Shown: positions 18,823-27,489 of the stretch, in pieces | Numbering within the stretch: the first letter of the stretch is position 1 | Layout: the number at the start of each line of letters is the position of its first letter | DNA from: Desulforhabdus sp. TSK | Lineage (GTDB): Bacteria > Desulfobacterota > Syntrophobacteria > Syntrophobacterales > Syntrophobacteraceae | DNA length: 62,222 bases | Assembly: GCF_022836495.1 (NCBI RefSeq) | Contig: NZ_BQXM01000030.1 | Location: 1 to 62,222 of the forward strand | Reading direction: 5' to 3' | The notes under the pieces: model-generated | Seen by the model: only the letters and a program-made list of their open reading frames with translations | What the model was told of the DNA's origin: nothing | Database searches by the model: none | Translations under genes and position numbers: made by a program

Positions 18823-19847
18823 CGCTGGGAGTTTTCGAGGGAGGCGGACGGCGTCCCATCCTGAGCCAGAGGCAGGTGCACGGTGACGGGCATGCCCAGT
18901 CTCAATTCATCGGACGGGTCTCTCACGTGGACACGGACTTCATAGACAAGGGCCGTCCGGAGCTCCGTCGTCTCCACGGACTTGGGGGTGAATTCCGCCG
19001 TGGGAGAAATGAACCCCACCCAGCCCTCGTAGCGTTTGTCCGGGAAACTGTCCGTTGTGATGGCAGCGGCCATCCCGTTTCTCACCTTCCCGAGATCCGG
19101 TCCGGTGACGTACGTTCTTGCCCATTTGGGATCCGTCACGGCGATGGTGAAAACCGGTTTGCCTGGAGACGCCATTTCGCCCGGTTCCAGGATGCGGTTC
19201 TGAATCACCCCGTGGGTGGGTGAAACCAGTGTTGCGTCGGCCAGCTCTCTCTGCAGTCGCGCGAGCTCGGCTTCATCGGCCCGGAGGCGGGCCTTCGCTT
19301 CAGCGATATCTTCCTTTCTCGGTCCCGCCACGGCCAGGTCCAGGGCCTTCTGGGTCACCTCCAGGCGCGCCTCGGCCACGTCCATTTCCGTGCGGGCGTT
19401 GTCCACATCCTGTTCGCTGGCCGCACCCGTGGAGACCACCTTCTTCAGGCGGTCATGCCTGAGGCGGGCGTTTTTCAGGTCCACCCGAGCCGACTGTGCA
19501 TTGGCCCGCGCCTGGGCGATTTCTTCCGGGCGTGTTCCATTCTCGAGACGCTCCACGGCGTGCCGCTGGGCTTCCACCTTCCCCTGGGACTGCTGCACCG
19601 ACGCCTCCAGGCGATCCTTTTCGAGAGCTCCCAGCTCCTGGCCGGGCTGCACAGTATCCCCTTCTTCCACCAGGAGCCGGGCAATGCGCTGCGATCCGTT
19701 GAATGCCAGCGCCACCTGCCTCAGGTCCATATTGCCGTAGAGGGTGATCTCCCTGCGAACCTCCCCCTTCTGCCTTTGAAGAAACCAGTAGGCCGCAGCC
19801 CCCAGGGCCGCCAGCAGGACGATCAGCAACAAAAGTCTCTTTTTCAC
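18819..19847 (-). CDS. HlyD-family membrane fusion protein (YbhG-like)
   Basis: This 342-residue periplasmic adaptor has an N-terminal signal anchor (RLLLLIVLLAALGAAAYWFL), a lipoyl-like half (ARLLVEEGDTVQPGQELGAL), a long coiled-coil hairpin at about 80-205 rich in A, E, R and L, the second lipoyl half (ATLVSPTHGVIQNRILEPGE) and a beta-barrel. It would bridge the ABC-2 exporter to an outer-membrane channel. It is the first gene of the operon and diverges from the TetR gene, with a 160-bp control region between them. Confidence 0.93.
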   Translation of the reverse strand: MKKRLLLLIVLLAALGAAAYWFLQRQKGEVRREITLYGNMDLRQVALAFNGSQRIARLLVEEGDTVQPGQELGALEKDRLEASVQQSQGKVEAQRHAVERLENGTRPEEIAQARANAQSARVDLKNARLRHDRLKKVVSTGAASEQDVDNARTEMDVAEARLEVTQKALDLAVAGPRKEDIAEAKARLRADEAELARLQRELADATLVSPTHGVIQNRILEPGEMASPGKPVFTIAVTDPKWARTYVTGPDLGKVRNGMAAAITTDSFPDKRYEGWVGFISPTAEFTPKSVETTELRTALVYEVRVHVRDPSDELRLGMPVTVHLPLAQDGTPSASLENSQR

Positions 19848-19901
19848 CGTGGATGTCCTCCCCCTTTTCCAGCCGCATCCTACGCAGGGAGGTGCAGGGA
19901 A

Positions 19902-19938
19902 GTCAAATTAAAATTTGAATTTAAGATTTCAATTTGAC
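19902..19938. promoter_or_regulatory. AT-rich inverted repeats, candidate CecR-type operator
   Basis: The segment between the divergent HlyD and TetR genes begins GTCAAATT (19902) and ends AATTTGAC (19938), a perfect 8-base inverted repeat across 37 bp. Inside, TCAAATT-AA-AATTTGA (19903-19918) is a second perfect inverted repeat with 7-base arms, so the same half-site occurs three times. It is strikingly AT-rich against its GC-rich surroundings. TetR regulators bind such palindromes and usually control their own divergent promoter. Binding by the adjacent regulator is inferred. Confidence 0.65.
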
Positions 19939-20007
19939 ATATTCGGGGACAGGGTGCTACCAACAGGGTGAAACCGTCCATGCAGTGCTGAAAGGAAAAA
20001 TGATTCC

Positions 20008-20703
20008 ATGAACAGTGTCATGACCATCGAGGCCCCGGCGCAGAGGAATGCCCTGTCGGCCGGGGAGCATAAGACACGCAGCCGCATCCTGGAAGCTGCC
20101 GGAAGACTTTTTTCCCATAAGGGATACGAGCGGACCACCGCCCGCGAGATCTGTGAGCTGGCTCAGGTCAACCCGGCTGCGGTCAATTACCATTTCGGGG
20201 GCAAACGACAGCTCTATCTGGAAGTCATCCGGGAGACAGACCGCCGCGTGGTGGACCGCGAGGCCATAAAGGCTATCCTTGTGGAGGAGGGAGACCCTGA
20301 AGAGAAGCTCGGGCGGGTGATTTCCGACCTGCTCCACGCCTTCCTCGATGGGGAGGTCGGCAGCTGGCACAACAAGCTCTTCGTCCGGGAGATGAGCTGC
20401 CCGACGGAGGCCTTCGGGGAAATCTTCGCAACCCAGATCCGGCCGAGCCTGCTCCTCTTTCGCCGCATCGTGGCGGAAATCATCTGCCTCCCGCCGGATC
20501 ATCCGGCCGTCATTCGAGGGGCGCTGAGCATCATTTCTCAATGCCTTTTCGTGTTTCAGAACCGGACAACCATCGAGCGCTTTTTGCTGGAGCTGGATTT
20601 TCACCCGGGAAGCATCGATGAACTGGCCCGCCATATCACGACTTTCTCCCTGGGCGGCTTGAAACGACTCCAGCAGCAGTGGAGCAGGGAGGAACCCCGA
20701 TGA
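20008..20703 (+). CDS. TetR/AcrR family regulator, CecR (YbiH)-like
   Basis: A 231-residue regulator. The N-terminal helix-turn-helix spans about 22-70 (SRILEAAGRLFSHKGYERTTAREI, then VNPAAVNYHFGGKRQLY). The C-terminal domain matches the CerR/YbiH subgroup (DUF1956), with LFVREMSCPTEAFGEIF and a final helix rich in leucine. It sits divergently from a ybhGFSR-like operon exactly as cecR does in enterobacteria, which supports repression of that exporter and release by an antibiotic or other ligand. Its stop overlaps the start of the outer-membrane factor gene by four bases. Confidence 0.92.
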   Translation: MNSVMTIEAPAQRNALSAGEHKTRSRILEAAGRLFSHKGYERTTAREICELAQVNPAAVNYHFGGKRQLYLEVIRETDRRVVDREAIKAILVEEGDPEEKLGRVISDLLHAFLDGEVGSWHNKLFVREMSCPTEAFGEIFATQIRPSLLLFRRIVAEIICLPPDHPAVIRGALSIISQCLFVFQNRTTIERFLLELDFHPGSIDELARHITTFSLGGLKRLQQQWSREEPR

Positions 20704-22157
20704 ATTCCCGACGGAGAGTGCGCCTGGTACCGTTCCTTCTGATGGGGTCGTTCCTGTGGGGATGCGCCCCCGTCGGGCCCAATTACACTCCACCCCCGGT
20801 TCCCCGCCCGGAGCAATGGACCCAGCCCCAGGGGAGCGATGCGCTCCAGCCCGTGGAGTCGACGTGGTGGCTGAAGCTGGAAGATCCCCTCCTGGTTCAG
20901 TGCGTGGAAAAGGCCCTCAGCGACAACCAGGACCTCAAAGCGGCGGAAGCCCGGGTGCGGCAGGCCAGGGCCCAGCGCGCCGCCGCTTTCGGGACGCTGC
21001 TGCCGTCCGTCACCGCGGGGGCGGGGTACGCCCGCTCCAAGGGCAGTGAGACCACGGTCATGGGGCCGTTCATGAAAAGGATCGATGCCATAGACCAGGA
21101 TCTCTACCAGGCAGGGTTTGACGCCTCCTGGGAAATCGACGTCTTCGGGGGGGCAAGGCGATCGGTGGAAGCCGCCACAGCACGGGAGGAAGCCGCACAG
21201 GAAAGCTACCGGGATGTCCTCGTGAGCGTTGCAGCTGAAACGGCCAGGCTCTATGTGGAGCTGAGAGGCGCTCAGCGACAGCTGGCCGTCGCCGAAAAGA
21301 ACGCTGAAATCCAGAAACACACTCTGAGGCTGGTGGAAAACAAGCGAGAAGCCAGGCTGGCTTCCCAGCTGGAGGTCGAGCAGGCTCGCGCCCAGCTGGA
21401 ACAGACCCTCTCGAGCATTCCTCCCCTCCAGGCCAACATTCGGGCTGCAGCTTACGCTATTGCCGTTCTCACGGGAGAACCGCCGGATGCGCTTCTCCAG
21501 GAGCTGCTGGAAACGCAGCCTCTGCCCGGCCCTCCCGACGTCGTGCCCGTGGGACTGCCTTCGGACCTCTTGCGCCGCAGGCCCGACGTACGGAGGGCTG
21601 AGCGGAACCTGCACGCCGCGACGGCGGATATCGGTGCAGCCACTGCAGATCTCTTCCCACGCTTCTTTCTGACAGGATCCGCCGGCTTGGAGAGCAAGAA
21701 ATTCACCGAAGTTTTTCAAGCCAACAGCCTGGCCTGGTCCCTGGGTCCCAGTATTTCCTGGCCCGTCTTTCAGGGCGGGCGGATCCGGGCCAACATCGCC
21801 GCGAGTGAAGCCCGCAGGGACGAGATCCTGGCTACCTACCGACAGGCGGTGCTTTCAGCTCTCAAAGATGTGGAAACGGCTCTCGTGCGTTACGCTCAAC
21901 GCCGGCTGGAGCAGGAACGGATTGCGGCATCGTACACCGCTCAGGCCAAAGCTGTTACAATGGCCGACGCTCAGTATCGGAACGGATTGCAGAATTTCTT
22001 GACAGTTCTCGATGCCGAGAGGAGATTGAACGACATCGAAAACGGCCTCGCCGTTACGGAAACGCGGGTGGTGAGCGACCTCATCAGCCTGTATAAAGCG
22101 CTGGGTGGAGGCTGGGAGGAAACGGCAGGAGGCTCTCCACGTGCAGGAGGTTTTTGA
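20700..22157 (+). CDS. Outer-membrane efflux lipoprotein (NodT/OprM family)
   Basis: The ATG at 20700 overlaps the TetR stop (ATGA) and gives 485 residues. The N-terminus is a lipoprotein signal: basic MNSRRRVR, hydrophobic VPFLLMGSFLWG and Cys22. The mature start APVGPNYTPPPVP is a hallmark of NodT-type factors. Two coiled-coil/TolC repeats follow (LKAAEARVRQARAQR early, and ETALVRYAQRRLEQE late), with LRRRPDVRRAERNLHAATADIG in the middle. It forms a trimeric channel through the outer membrane and periplasm. In this position it would complete a tripartite exporter with the divergent HlyD and ABC-2 proteins. E. coli ybh operons lack such a gene. Confidence 0.94.
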   Translation: MNSRRRVRLVPFLLMGSFLWGCAPVGPNYTPPPVPRPEQWTQPQGSDALQPVESTWWLKLEDPLLVQCVEKALSDNQDLKAAEARVRQARAQRAAAFGTLLPSVTAGAGYARSKGSETTVMGPFMKRIDAIDQDLYQAGFDASWEIDVFGGARRSVEAATAREEAAQESYRDVLVSVAAETARLYVELRGAQRQLAVAEKNAEIQKHTLRLVENKREARLASQLEVEQARAQLEQTLSSIPPLQANIRAAAYAIAVLTGEPPDALLQELLETQPLPGPPDVVPVGLPSDLLRRRPDVRRAERNLHAATADIGAATADLFPRFFLTGSAGLESKKFTEVFQANSLAWSLGPSISWPVFQGGRIRANIAASEARRDEILATYRQAVLSALKDVETALVRYAQRRLEQERIAASYTAQAKAVTMADAQYRNGLQNFLTVLDAERRLNDIENGLAVTETRVVSDLISLYKALGGGWEETAGGSPRAGGF

Positions 22158-22323
22158 GCTTCTGGAGCCCAATGGGGTAAGCTTGATAATATCTCTAAAA
22201 TATAATAAATTACTCAAATTCATCGTGAGGGCCGTTCGTGGAAGCCTTTCGACACACACGTCCATATTTAATTTCTGTCGCTTCACAGTATGAGAATGCG
22301 TCACTCGAACAGTAGGTGGGATT

Positions 22324-24381
22324 ATGAATCCAGTTACAGGAAAAAAAGAGAGCAAGTCGGATTTCCTCGAAACGGGATATGAGGGATCATTCAGCGACTT
22401 CGACAGCTCGCTGGGGGACCGGTTGCAGGCGTTTTGGACCGCTCAAAATGGAGGGGGGCCCCTGGGACCTGCTGTAGTGGAGGACCAGCTTCTCGGCTCC
22501 AGGAGCTTTTGGAGGCGCAGGGTGGAAAGGACCCTGGAGAAGGCGACTGGCTTCTTCATGGAGGCGCAGCATCCGGAGGGCTACTGGTGGGCAGAACTGG
22601 ACTCCAATGTCAGCATCACCAGTGAGTACCTCATGCTCCTCCGGCTCCTGGAAATTTCACAGCCGGAGCGGGAAAAAGGCATAGTGAAGTACCTGCTCAG
22701 GGAGCAGGCATCCAACGGCTCCTGGGGACTCTACTACGGAGACGGTGGAGAGCTCAGTACGACCATAGAGGCGTATTTCGCTCTGAAGCTTGCAGGCCAG
22801 GATCCCGCATCGGAGCCTCTCCGCAGGGCGCGGGAATTCATCCTTGCCAGGGGAGGTGTCGAATCGGCGCGCGTCTTCACCAAAATATGGCTGGCCCTCT
22901 TCTCTCAATACGACTGGAACGAAGTTCCCTCCATGCCCGTGGAACTGGTCCTGCTTCCCTCTCACTTCTACTTCAGCATTTATGAATTTTCCAGTTGGGC
23001 CAGGGGAACCGCCGTTCCCCTTTCCATTGTTCTGAACATCCGTCCCAAATACGCCTTGCCGGCATCTCTGGGAATTTCCGAACTGTACGTGAAAGGCTCG
23101 GAAATTGGATTGCACCGTTTCCAGTCCATGACCCACAAGCTTTTTTATCTGTTCGACCGTGTAGCCAAAGCCATTGAACGGAATCCCCTGCCGTCATTGC
23201 GAAACCGCGCGGTACAGGAAGCGGAGACCTGGATTCTGGAGCACCAGGAGGAATCAGGGGATTGGGGGGGGATCCAGCCGGCCATGGTCTATTCTCTCCT
23301 GGCGCTGCATTACCTGGGGTATTCCCTGCAGGATCCTCCCATTGCGAGGGGATTGCAGGCCCTGGAGAATTTCTGCCTGGAGGATGAGGGCGGGCTGCGT
23401 TTGCAGTCGTGCATTTCGCCCGTCTGGGATACCGCCCTTGCGGCCCTGGCACTCCTCGATGCGGGAATGCCTTCGGACCACCCGGTGTTGATGAAGGCCA
23501 CCCGCTGGCTCCTGGAGAAACAGATCAAGACCGGCGGCGATTGGCAGGTGAAAAATTGCTGCGCTCCGGGAGGCTGGGCCTTCGAATTCGTCAATAATCA
23601 CTACCCCGATGTGGATGATTCGGCTGTGGTGCTGCTGGCACTCCACCGTGTAAGCCCGCCCAACTGCGAGGGCATGGAGTGCGGTAAATCGCTGGGCATG
23701 GAATGGTGCCTGAGCATGCAGAGCTCCTGCGGAGGCTGGGCCGCTTTCGATCGCAACAACACCATGACGATTCTGAACAGGATTCCCTTCGCGGATCAGG
23801 AAGCCATGGTGGACTACCCTACGGCCGACGTGAGTGGAAGGGTTTTGGAGGCCATGGGATACTTCGGGTACGATCGTTCCCATCCCAGGGCTCAAAGCGG
23901 CATTCAGTTCATCAAATCCCTGCAGGAGCCCGATGGAGCCTGGTGGGGGCGTTGGGGGGTGAACTACATTTACGGCACCTGGTCGGCCCTTCGAGGGCTC
24001 GTTTCCATCGGGGAAGATCCTTCGTCACCTTACATCCAGGGAGCGGTGCGCTGGCTCAAGACCCATCAGAATCTCGATGGAGGGTGGGGCGAAACCTGTG
24101 CATCCTACCGGCATCCCCACCTGCGCGGAAAGGGCCCCAGCACGCCGTCACAGACCGCCTGGGCCCTGATGGGACTGCTGGTCTGCGGAGAAGCCGACAG
24201 CCCGGAAGTGCGCAAAGGGGTGCAGTATCTCCTGGAAACGCAGAATGCCGACGGCACCTGGGATGAAAGGTATTTCACGGGAACCGGATTTCCCAATCAC
24301 TTTTACATCCGCTACCGTTACTACCGCCTCTATTTTCCCCTCATGGCTCTGGGGCAGTACCGACAGGCGCTCAAGGACTGA
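22324..24381 (+). CDS. shc: Squalene-hopene cyclase
   Basis: A 685-residue class II triterpene cyclase. The catalytic DXDD motif is DVDD at residues 429-432. Several QW repeats are visible, for example EHQEESGDWGG near 306, SLQEPDGAWWGRWG near 530, THQNLDGGWGETC near 585 and ETQNADGTWDE near 635. The protein folds into two alpha-barrels and attaches to the membrane to cyclise squalene to hopene or hopanol. A start six bases after GGTGGG is plausible. The 166-bp upstream gap is AT-rich. No other hopanoid gene is adjacent. Anaerobes can make hopanoids because this cyclase needs no oxygen. Confidence 0.96.
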   Translation: MNPVTGKKESKSDFLETGYEGSFSDFDSSLGDRLQAFWTAQNGGGPLGPAVVEDQLLGSRSFWRRRVERTLEKATGFFMEAQHPEGYWWAELDSNVSITSEYLMLLRLLEISQPEREKGIVKYLLREQASNGSWGLYYGDGGELSTTIEAYFALKLAGQDPASEPLRRAREFILARGGVESARVFTKIWLALFSQYDWNEVPSMPVELVLLPSHFYFSIYEFSSWARGTAVPLSIVLNIRPKYALPASLGISELYVKGSEIGLHRFQSMTHKLFYLFDRVAKAIERNPLPSLRNRAVQEAETWILEHQEESGDWGGIQPAMVYSLLALHYLGYSLQDPPIARGLQALENFCLEDEGGLRLQSCISPVWDTALAALALLDAGMPSDHPVLMKATRWLLEKQIKTGGDWQVKNCCAPGGWAFEFVNNHYPDVDDSAVVLLALHRVSPPNCEGMECGKSLGMEWCLSMQSSCGGWAAFDRNNTMTILNRIPFADQEAMVDYPTADVSGRVLEAMGYFGYDRSHPRAQSGIQFIKSLQEPDGAWWGRWGVNYIYGTWSALRGLVSIGEDPSSPYIQGAVRWLKTHQNLDGGWGETCASYRHPHLRGKGPSTPSQTAWALMGLLVCGEADSPEVRKGVQYLLETQNADGTWDERYFTGTGFPNHFYIRYRYYRLYFPLMALGQYRQALKD

Positions 24382-24475
24382 GAAATCCCTCCCTTCGCCG
24401 CTCAGGAAACCGACCCCAACCTTCTGGGTGAAGCCCTCGAAGGGAGATCTCGCACCATATAGGATGCCCCCGGCT

Positions 24476-24548
24476 GTGGCGCGAACCCCTGACTCAGTTG
24501 TGGCGCGGTCTCCCAATTAGTTGTGGTACGGTCTCCTGACCGTGCCAC
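24476..24548. repeat. Upstream REP cluster
   Basis: GTGGCGCG at 24476, GTGGCGCGGTCTCCC at 24500 and a full palindrome at 24523-24548 (GTGGTACGGTCTCC paired with GACCGTGCCAC) stand in a row just before the transposase gene. Bases differ between arms mainly as G-T/G-C alternations that keep pairing. Confidence 0.75.
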
Positions 24549-24594
24549 CGGTTTGACCGAAGGTCTCCCCCAGGAGTGAAGGGTTGGAACCACC

Positions 24595-25143
24595 ATGGAA
24601 CGTTATCGGATACATTCCGAAGCTGCAGTATATTTTGTCACCTACTCCATTGTCGAATGGCTACCTGTGTTCGTCTCGGATTCCGCGTGCCGCATCATTA
24701 CCGATAGTCTCAACTTCTGCCACCAACACAAAGGCCTCCGAACCAATGCGTATGTGATCATGCCGACCCATATGCACGCGATCCTCTTTGACAAAGATTT
24801 CGATTCACAGCGGCTGAGAGCATCTCTGGCGGATTTTCGAAAGTTCACAGGCCGGTCACTGAGCGATTTTTGCACCCGGCACCTCCCGCAGTGTTTTGCG
24901 AGGGTTTTCCGTGAGGCAGCAACGGCCGACAGGTCCAGGCGTTTTTGGCAGCCTGGCCGACATCCCGAGGCAATCAAGACAGAAACATTCTGGAGACAGA
25001 AACTGGACTACCTGCATGCGAATCCCTGCCGCAAGGGATTGGTACGCATGGCTGATCACTGGCGGTTTTCATCAGCACTCTACTACTTATCGGATGGACG
25101 CCTCGAATGCGATGTTACCATCAATGCTCTGGACTGGTCGTGA
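24595..25143 (+). CDS. REP-associated tyrosine transposase (Y1_Tnp family)
   Basis: This 182-residue protein carries the HUH-type signature: the strand AAVYFVTYSIVEWLPVF, the metal-binding HUH as MPTHMHAILF (about 56-65), and later KLDYLHANPCRKGLV, where the conserved tyrosine precedes HANP. Such enzymes cut single-stranded DNA at REP sequences through a covalent tyrosine link and are thought to spread REPs. It begins at ATG 24595 following an AGGAGTGAAGGG segment. It looks intact. Confidence 0.92.
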   Translation: MERYRIHSEAAVYFVTYSIVEWLPVFVSDSACRIITDSLNFCHQHKGLRTNAYVIMPTHMHAILFDKDFDSQRLRASLADFRKFTGRSLSDFCTRHLPQCFARVFREAATADRSRRFWQPGRHPEAIKTETFWRQKLDYLHANPCRKGLVRMADHWRFSSALYYLSDGRLECDVTINALDWS

Positions 25144-25167
25144 GATGTGGAGACCTTCGGTCGCGCC

Positions 25168-25304
25168 GTGGCACGGTCGGGAGACCGCGCCACAACCGGG
25201 GATTGGAGACCTTTGGTCGGGGTTGTGGCACGGTCGGAGACCGTGTCACAACGGGGGGCGGCGGTCGGGGGACCGTGCCACAACGGAGACCGCGCCACAA
25301 CGGG
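25168..25304. repeat. Downstream REP cluster
   Basis: Four palindromic copies are seen: 25168-25193, 25225-25249, a half copy at 25263-25283 and another at 25285-25304. Each pairs an arm like CACGGTC with GACCGTG. Loops are one to two bases, so each would extrude a strong hairpin. Confidence 0.75.
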
Positions 25305-25354
25305 TGTCTGAGGAGCTGTGCTGATCGTGTTTGCAGACGGGCAGAGACAGTGGT

Positions 25355-26203
25355 TTATTTCTTGCCCCGGGTCGTATCGAGCTTGCTCATCTCTCCGGCA
25401 TCGATGGAGAAGGTGTGCTCCGGGCCGGGGAAGGTCCCATTTTCCACTTCTTCGCGGTACCGGGCCAGGGCCTGGCGGATGGGGTCTCCCAGCTTCGCAT
25501 ATTGTTTGACGAATTTCGGCGTGAACCGTTCGTAGAGTCCCAGCACGTCGTGAACCACGAGTACCTGCCCGTCGCAATGCGGTCCTGCACCGATTCCGAT
25601 GGTGGGAATGGGGATGGCTTCAGTGATCCTGGCGGCAATGGAGGCAGGGATGGCTTCCAGGACGATGCTGAAACAGCCGGCTTCGGTGAGGGCCAGGGCG
25701 TCGTCTATGAGTACCTTGGCCGCCTCGGCCGTCTTTCCCTGGACCTTGAAGCCGCCGAACTGCGCCGAGCTCTGGGGGGTCAGTCCCAGATGCCCCTGGA
25801 CGGGAATCCCCGCATCCACCATGGCGCGGATCTGGGGTGCCACCCTGCAGCCGCCTTCCAGCTTGACCGCCTGGGCCCGACCCTCCTTGAGAAGGAGGCC
25901 GGCATTGATGAGGGCCTGTTCAAGACTTGCCTGATACGACATGAAAGGCATGTCGGCAATGACTAGGGAGCGTTGGGCCCCCCGGGAAACGGCTCGGGTG
26001 TGGTGAATCATTTCGGGCATTCCCACGGAGAGGGTGTCTTCGTGCCCGAGAACGACCATGGCCAGGGAATCCCCCACCAGCGCCATATCGATTCCACTTT
26101 GATCGACCCAGAGGGCGGTCGGGTAATCGTATGCGGTCAGTTCGGTGAGCTTTCTCTTGCCCTTGGCGGCCATGATGTCTGGAACTGTGGTCCGTTTCTG
26201 CAT
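25355..26203 (-). CDS. panB: 3-methyl-2-oxobutanoate hydroxymethyltransferase
   Basis: A 282-residue TIM-barrel enzyme that transfers a hydroxymethyl group from 5,10-methylenetetrahydrofolate to 2-oxoisovalerate, giving ketopantoate for pantothenate and CoA synthesis. Motifs are complete: LTAYDYPTA, GDSLAMVVLGH, ADMPFMSY (metal aspartate), VKLEGG, GHLGLTPQS, VLEAIP (catalytic glutamate) and IGIGAGPHCDGQVLV. It follows panE on the same strand, about 300 bases away, and supplies that enzyme's substrate. Confidence 0.97.
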   Translation of the reverse strand: MQKRTTVPDIMAAKGKRKLTELTAYDYPTALWVDQSGIDMALVGDSLAMVVLGHEDTLSVGMPEMIHHTRAVSRGAQRSLVIADMPFMSYQASLEQALINAGLLLKEGRAQAVKLEGGCRVAPQIRAMVDAGIPVQGHLGLTPQSSAQFGGFKVQGKTAEAAKVLIDDALALTEAGCFSIVLEAIPASIAARITEAIPIPTIGIGAGPHCDGQVLVVHDVLGLYERFTPKFVKQYAKLGDPIRQALARYREEVENGTFPGPEHTFSIDAGEMSKLDTTRGKK

Positions 26204-26457
26204 GGTCTTTTTCCTTTCTTCTGAGGTGTTAGTGTCTGACCGGCAGGTCGGGCCTGGCGAGCCCTTTACCCATGACGGCTCAAATCACCACAACAAAAAG
26301 CGTTACTGCTCTTTCGTGCCGGAATGCCGCACGAGGGTTGGAGGTTTCGGTTGTGTTAGCGTCGGTGTCCATGCCAGGTGGCGGATGCGGCGAAATTTCT
26401 TCCAAAATCCGTCAAGCCGGGCTGCACTTCCGATCACTACTTCTTCCAGCTATGGCT

Positions 26458-26499
26458 CCGGGTGAGCCGGGAGACTTATGGAATCCCGGGATCACCCGG
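26458..26499 (-). terminator. Strong hairpin directly after panE
   Basis: CCGGGTGA at 26458 pairs with TCACCCGG at 26492, and the inner CCGGGA/TCCCGG pair also matches. The hairpin starts one or two bases after the panE stop in the direction of transcription and has no clear U-run. It may end transcription with a factor, or protect the panE message end. The rest of the 297-bp gap between panE and panB (26204-26457) holds no recognisable gene, so panB may have its own promoter there. Confidence 0.45.
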
Positions 26500-26500
26500 T

Positions 26501-27430
26501 TTAATCTCCTTTGGCATACCCCGCCTCCAGGATCTTGATGAGCTGTGTGAGGGTCTTATTCACGGGAACGGGGACCTGGTCCTGCCTGGCGAAATGCACG
26601 ACGGCGCCGTTGATGGCGTCGATTTCCGTGCGCTTTTTGCGATCGACATCCTGGCCCATGGAGGAGCGGTTGACTGCCGTGGCCTGTGCGACCTTTATCA
26701 TCCTCTCCACCATGTTTCCGGGCATCTTGAATCCCCTGGCTTGCGCCACCGTGACGGCTTCCTCGACGGCCGCCCTGGAAAGCTCTCTGGCCTCTTCCAC
26801 CTCGACGATCTTGCCGTTGCGAATCCCCGCCAAGGCTGTGATGGCGTTGATCCCCACGTTGATCATGAGCTTTTCCCAGATGAGCTGCTGCATTGTGTCG
26901 CTGGGGTGGGCCTCGAGGCCCGCGTTCCGAAAAACATCCACGATGCACTGCACCCGGTGGGAAGCCGGTTCCCGAGGCTCTCCGATGAAGGTGGCTCCGT
27001 TGCCGCCATGGCGAATTTTTCCCGGCCCCAGCCGGGTCACTCCCTGCGCCGTCGTCCCCAGGAGGACGGATTCCGTACCCACCACCCCGGCAATGTGCTC
27101 CCAGTTGCCGATGCCGTTTTGCAGCGTGAGAAATAGGGTCCCGGTATGGCAGGATCCCAGGATGCTCCCGACGGCTTCCTCGGTGGCGTAACTCTTCACC
27201 AGGACAATGACCAGGTCGACCTCTTCCTGGATCTTGTGGGGATGGTCGCACGCTGCCAGGTGGTAGTGCTGCTCGCTGCCGTCCAGCTCCAGGATGGAGA
27301 GTCCGTGGGCCTGGATAGCCTGGATGTGCTCCCGGTTGGTGCTGAAAAGTGTGACGCTCGCTTCCGTCCTGGAAAGCCTGGCTCCCAGGAGACTGCCCAT
27401 GGCGCCTGCTCCAAGTATCAGAATGTGCAT
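26501..27430 (-). CDS. panE: 2-dehydropantoate 2-reductase (ketopantoate reductase)
   Basis: This 309-residue protein starts with the NADPH-binding Rossmann motif ILILGAGAMGSLLGARL at residues 3-19. It contains LVKSYATEEA, TLQNGIGN (about 102-109) and the catalytic-domain segment WEKLMINVGINAITAL, with lysine and asparagine in the usual places near 188-192. The glutamate-containing KKRTEIDAINGAVV near 268 is also conserved. It reduces ketopantoate to pantoate and forms a pantoate-synthesis pair with panB downstream. Confidence 0.96.
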   Translation of the reverse strand: MHILILGAGAMGSLLGARLSRTEASVTLFSTNREHIQAIQAHGLSILELDGSEQHYHLAACDHPHKIQEEVDLVIVLVKSYATEEAVGSILGSCHTGTLFLTLQNGIGNWEHIAGVVGTESVLLGTTAQGVTRLGPGKIRHGGNGATFIGEPREPASHRVQCIVDVFRNAGLEAHPSDTMQQLIWEKLMINVGINAITALAGIRNGKIVEVEEARELSRAAVEEAVTVAQARGFKMPGNMVERMIKVAQATAVNRSSMGQDVDRKKRTEIDAINGAVVHFARQDQVPVPVNKTLTQLIKILEAGYAKGD

Positions 27431-27489
27431 GGCTTTTCCTTTTTATCTCACTATTCAGGGCTTCGGACCCTGAAGAATCTGCAACCCCT

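Larger units (their letters stand above)
24476..25304 (+). mobile_element. REP-associated tyrosine transposase (RAYT) unit with flanking REP palindromes
   Basis: A Y1-type transposase gene is bracketed on both sides by copies of one imperfect palindrome built from GTGGCACGGTC and its complement GACCGTGCCAC. Two to three copies lie upstream (24476-24548) and four downstream (25168-25304). This is the arrangement called a REPtron in gammaproteobacteria. The element sits between the cyclase gene and panB and interrupts neither. Confidence 0.8.

Noticed and set aside
24476-25304. Possible CRISPR array because of repeated palindromes
   Set aside because: The units are unequal in length and spacing, lack unique spacers and flank a RAYT transposase, so they are REP sequences.
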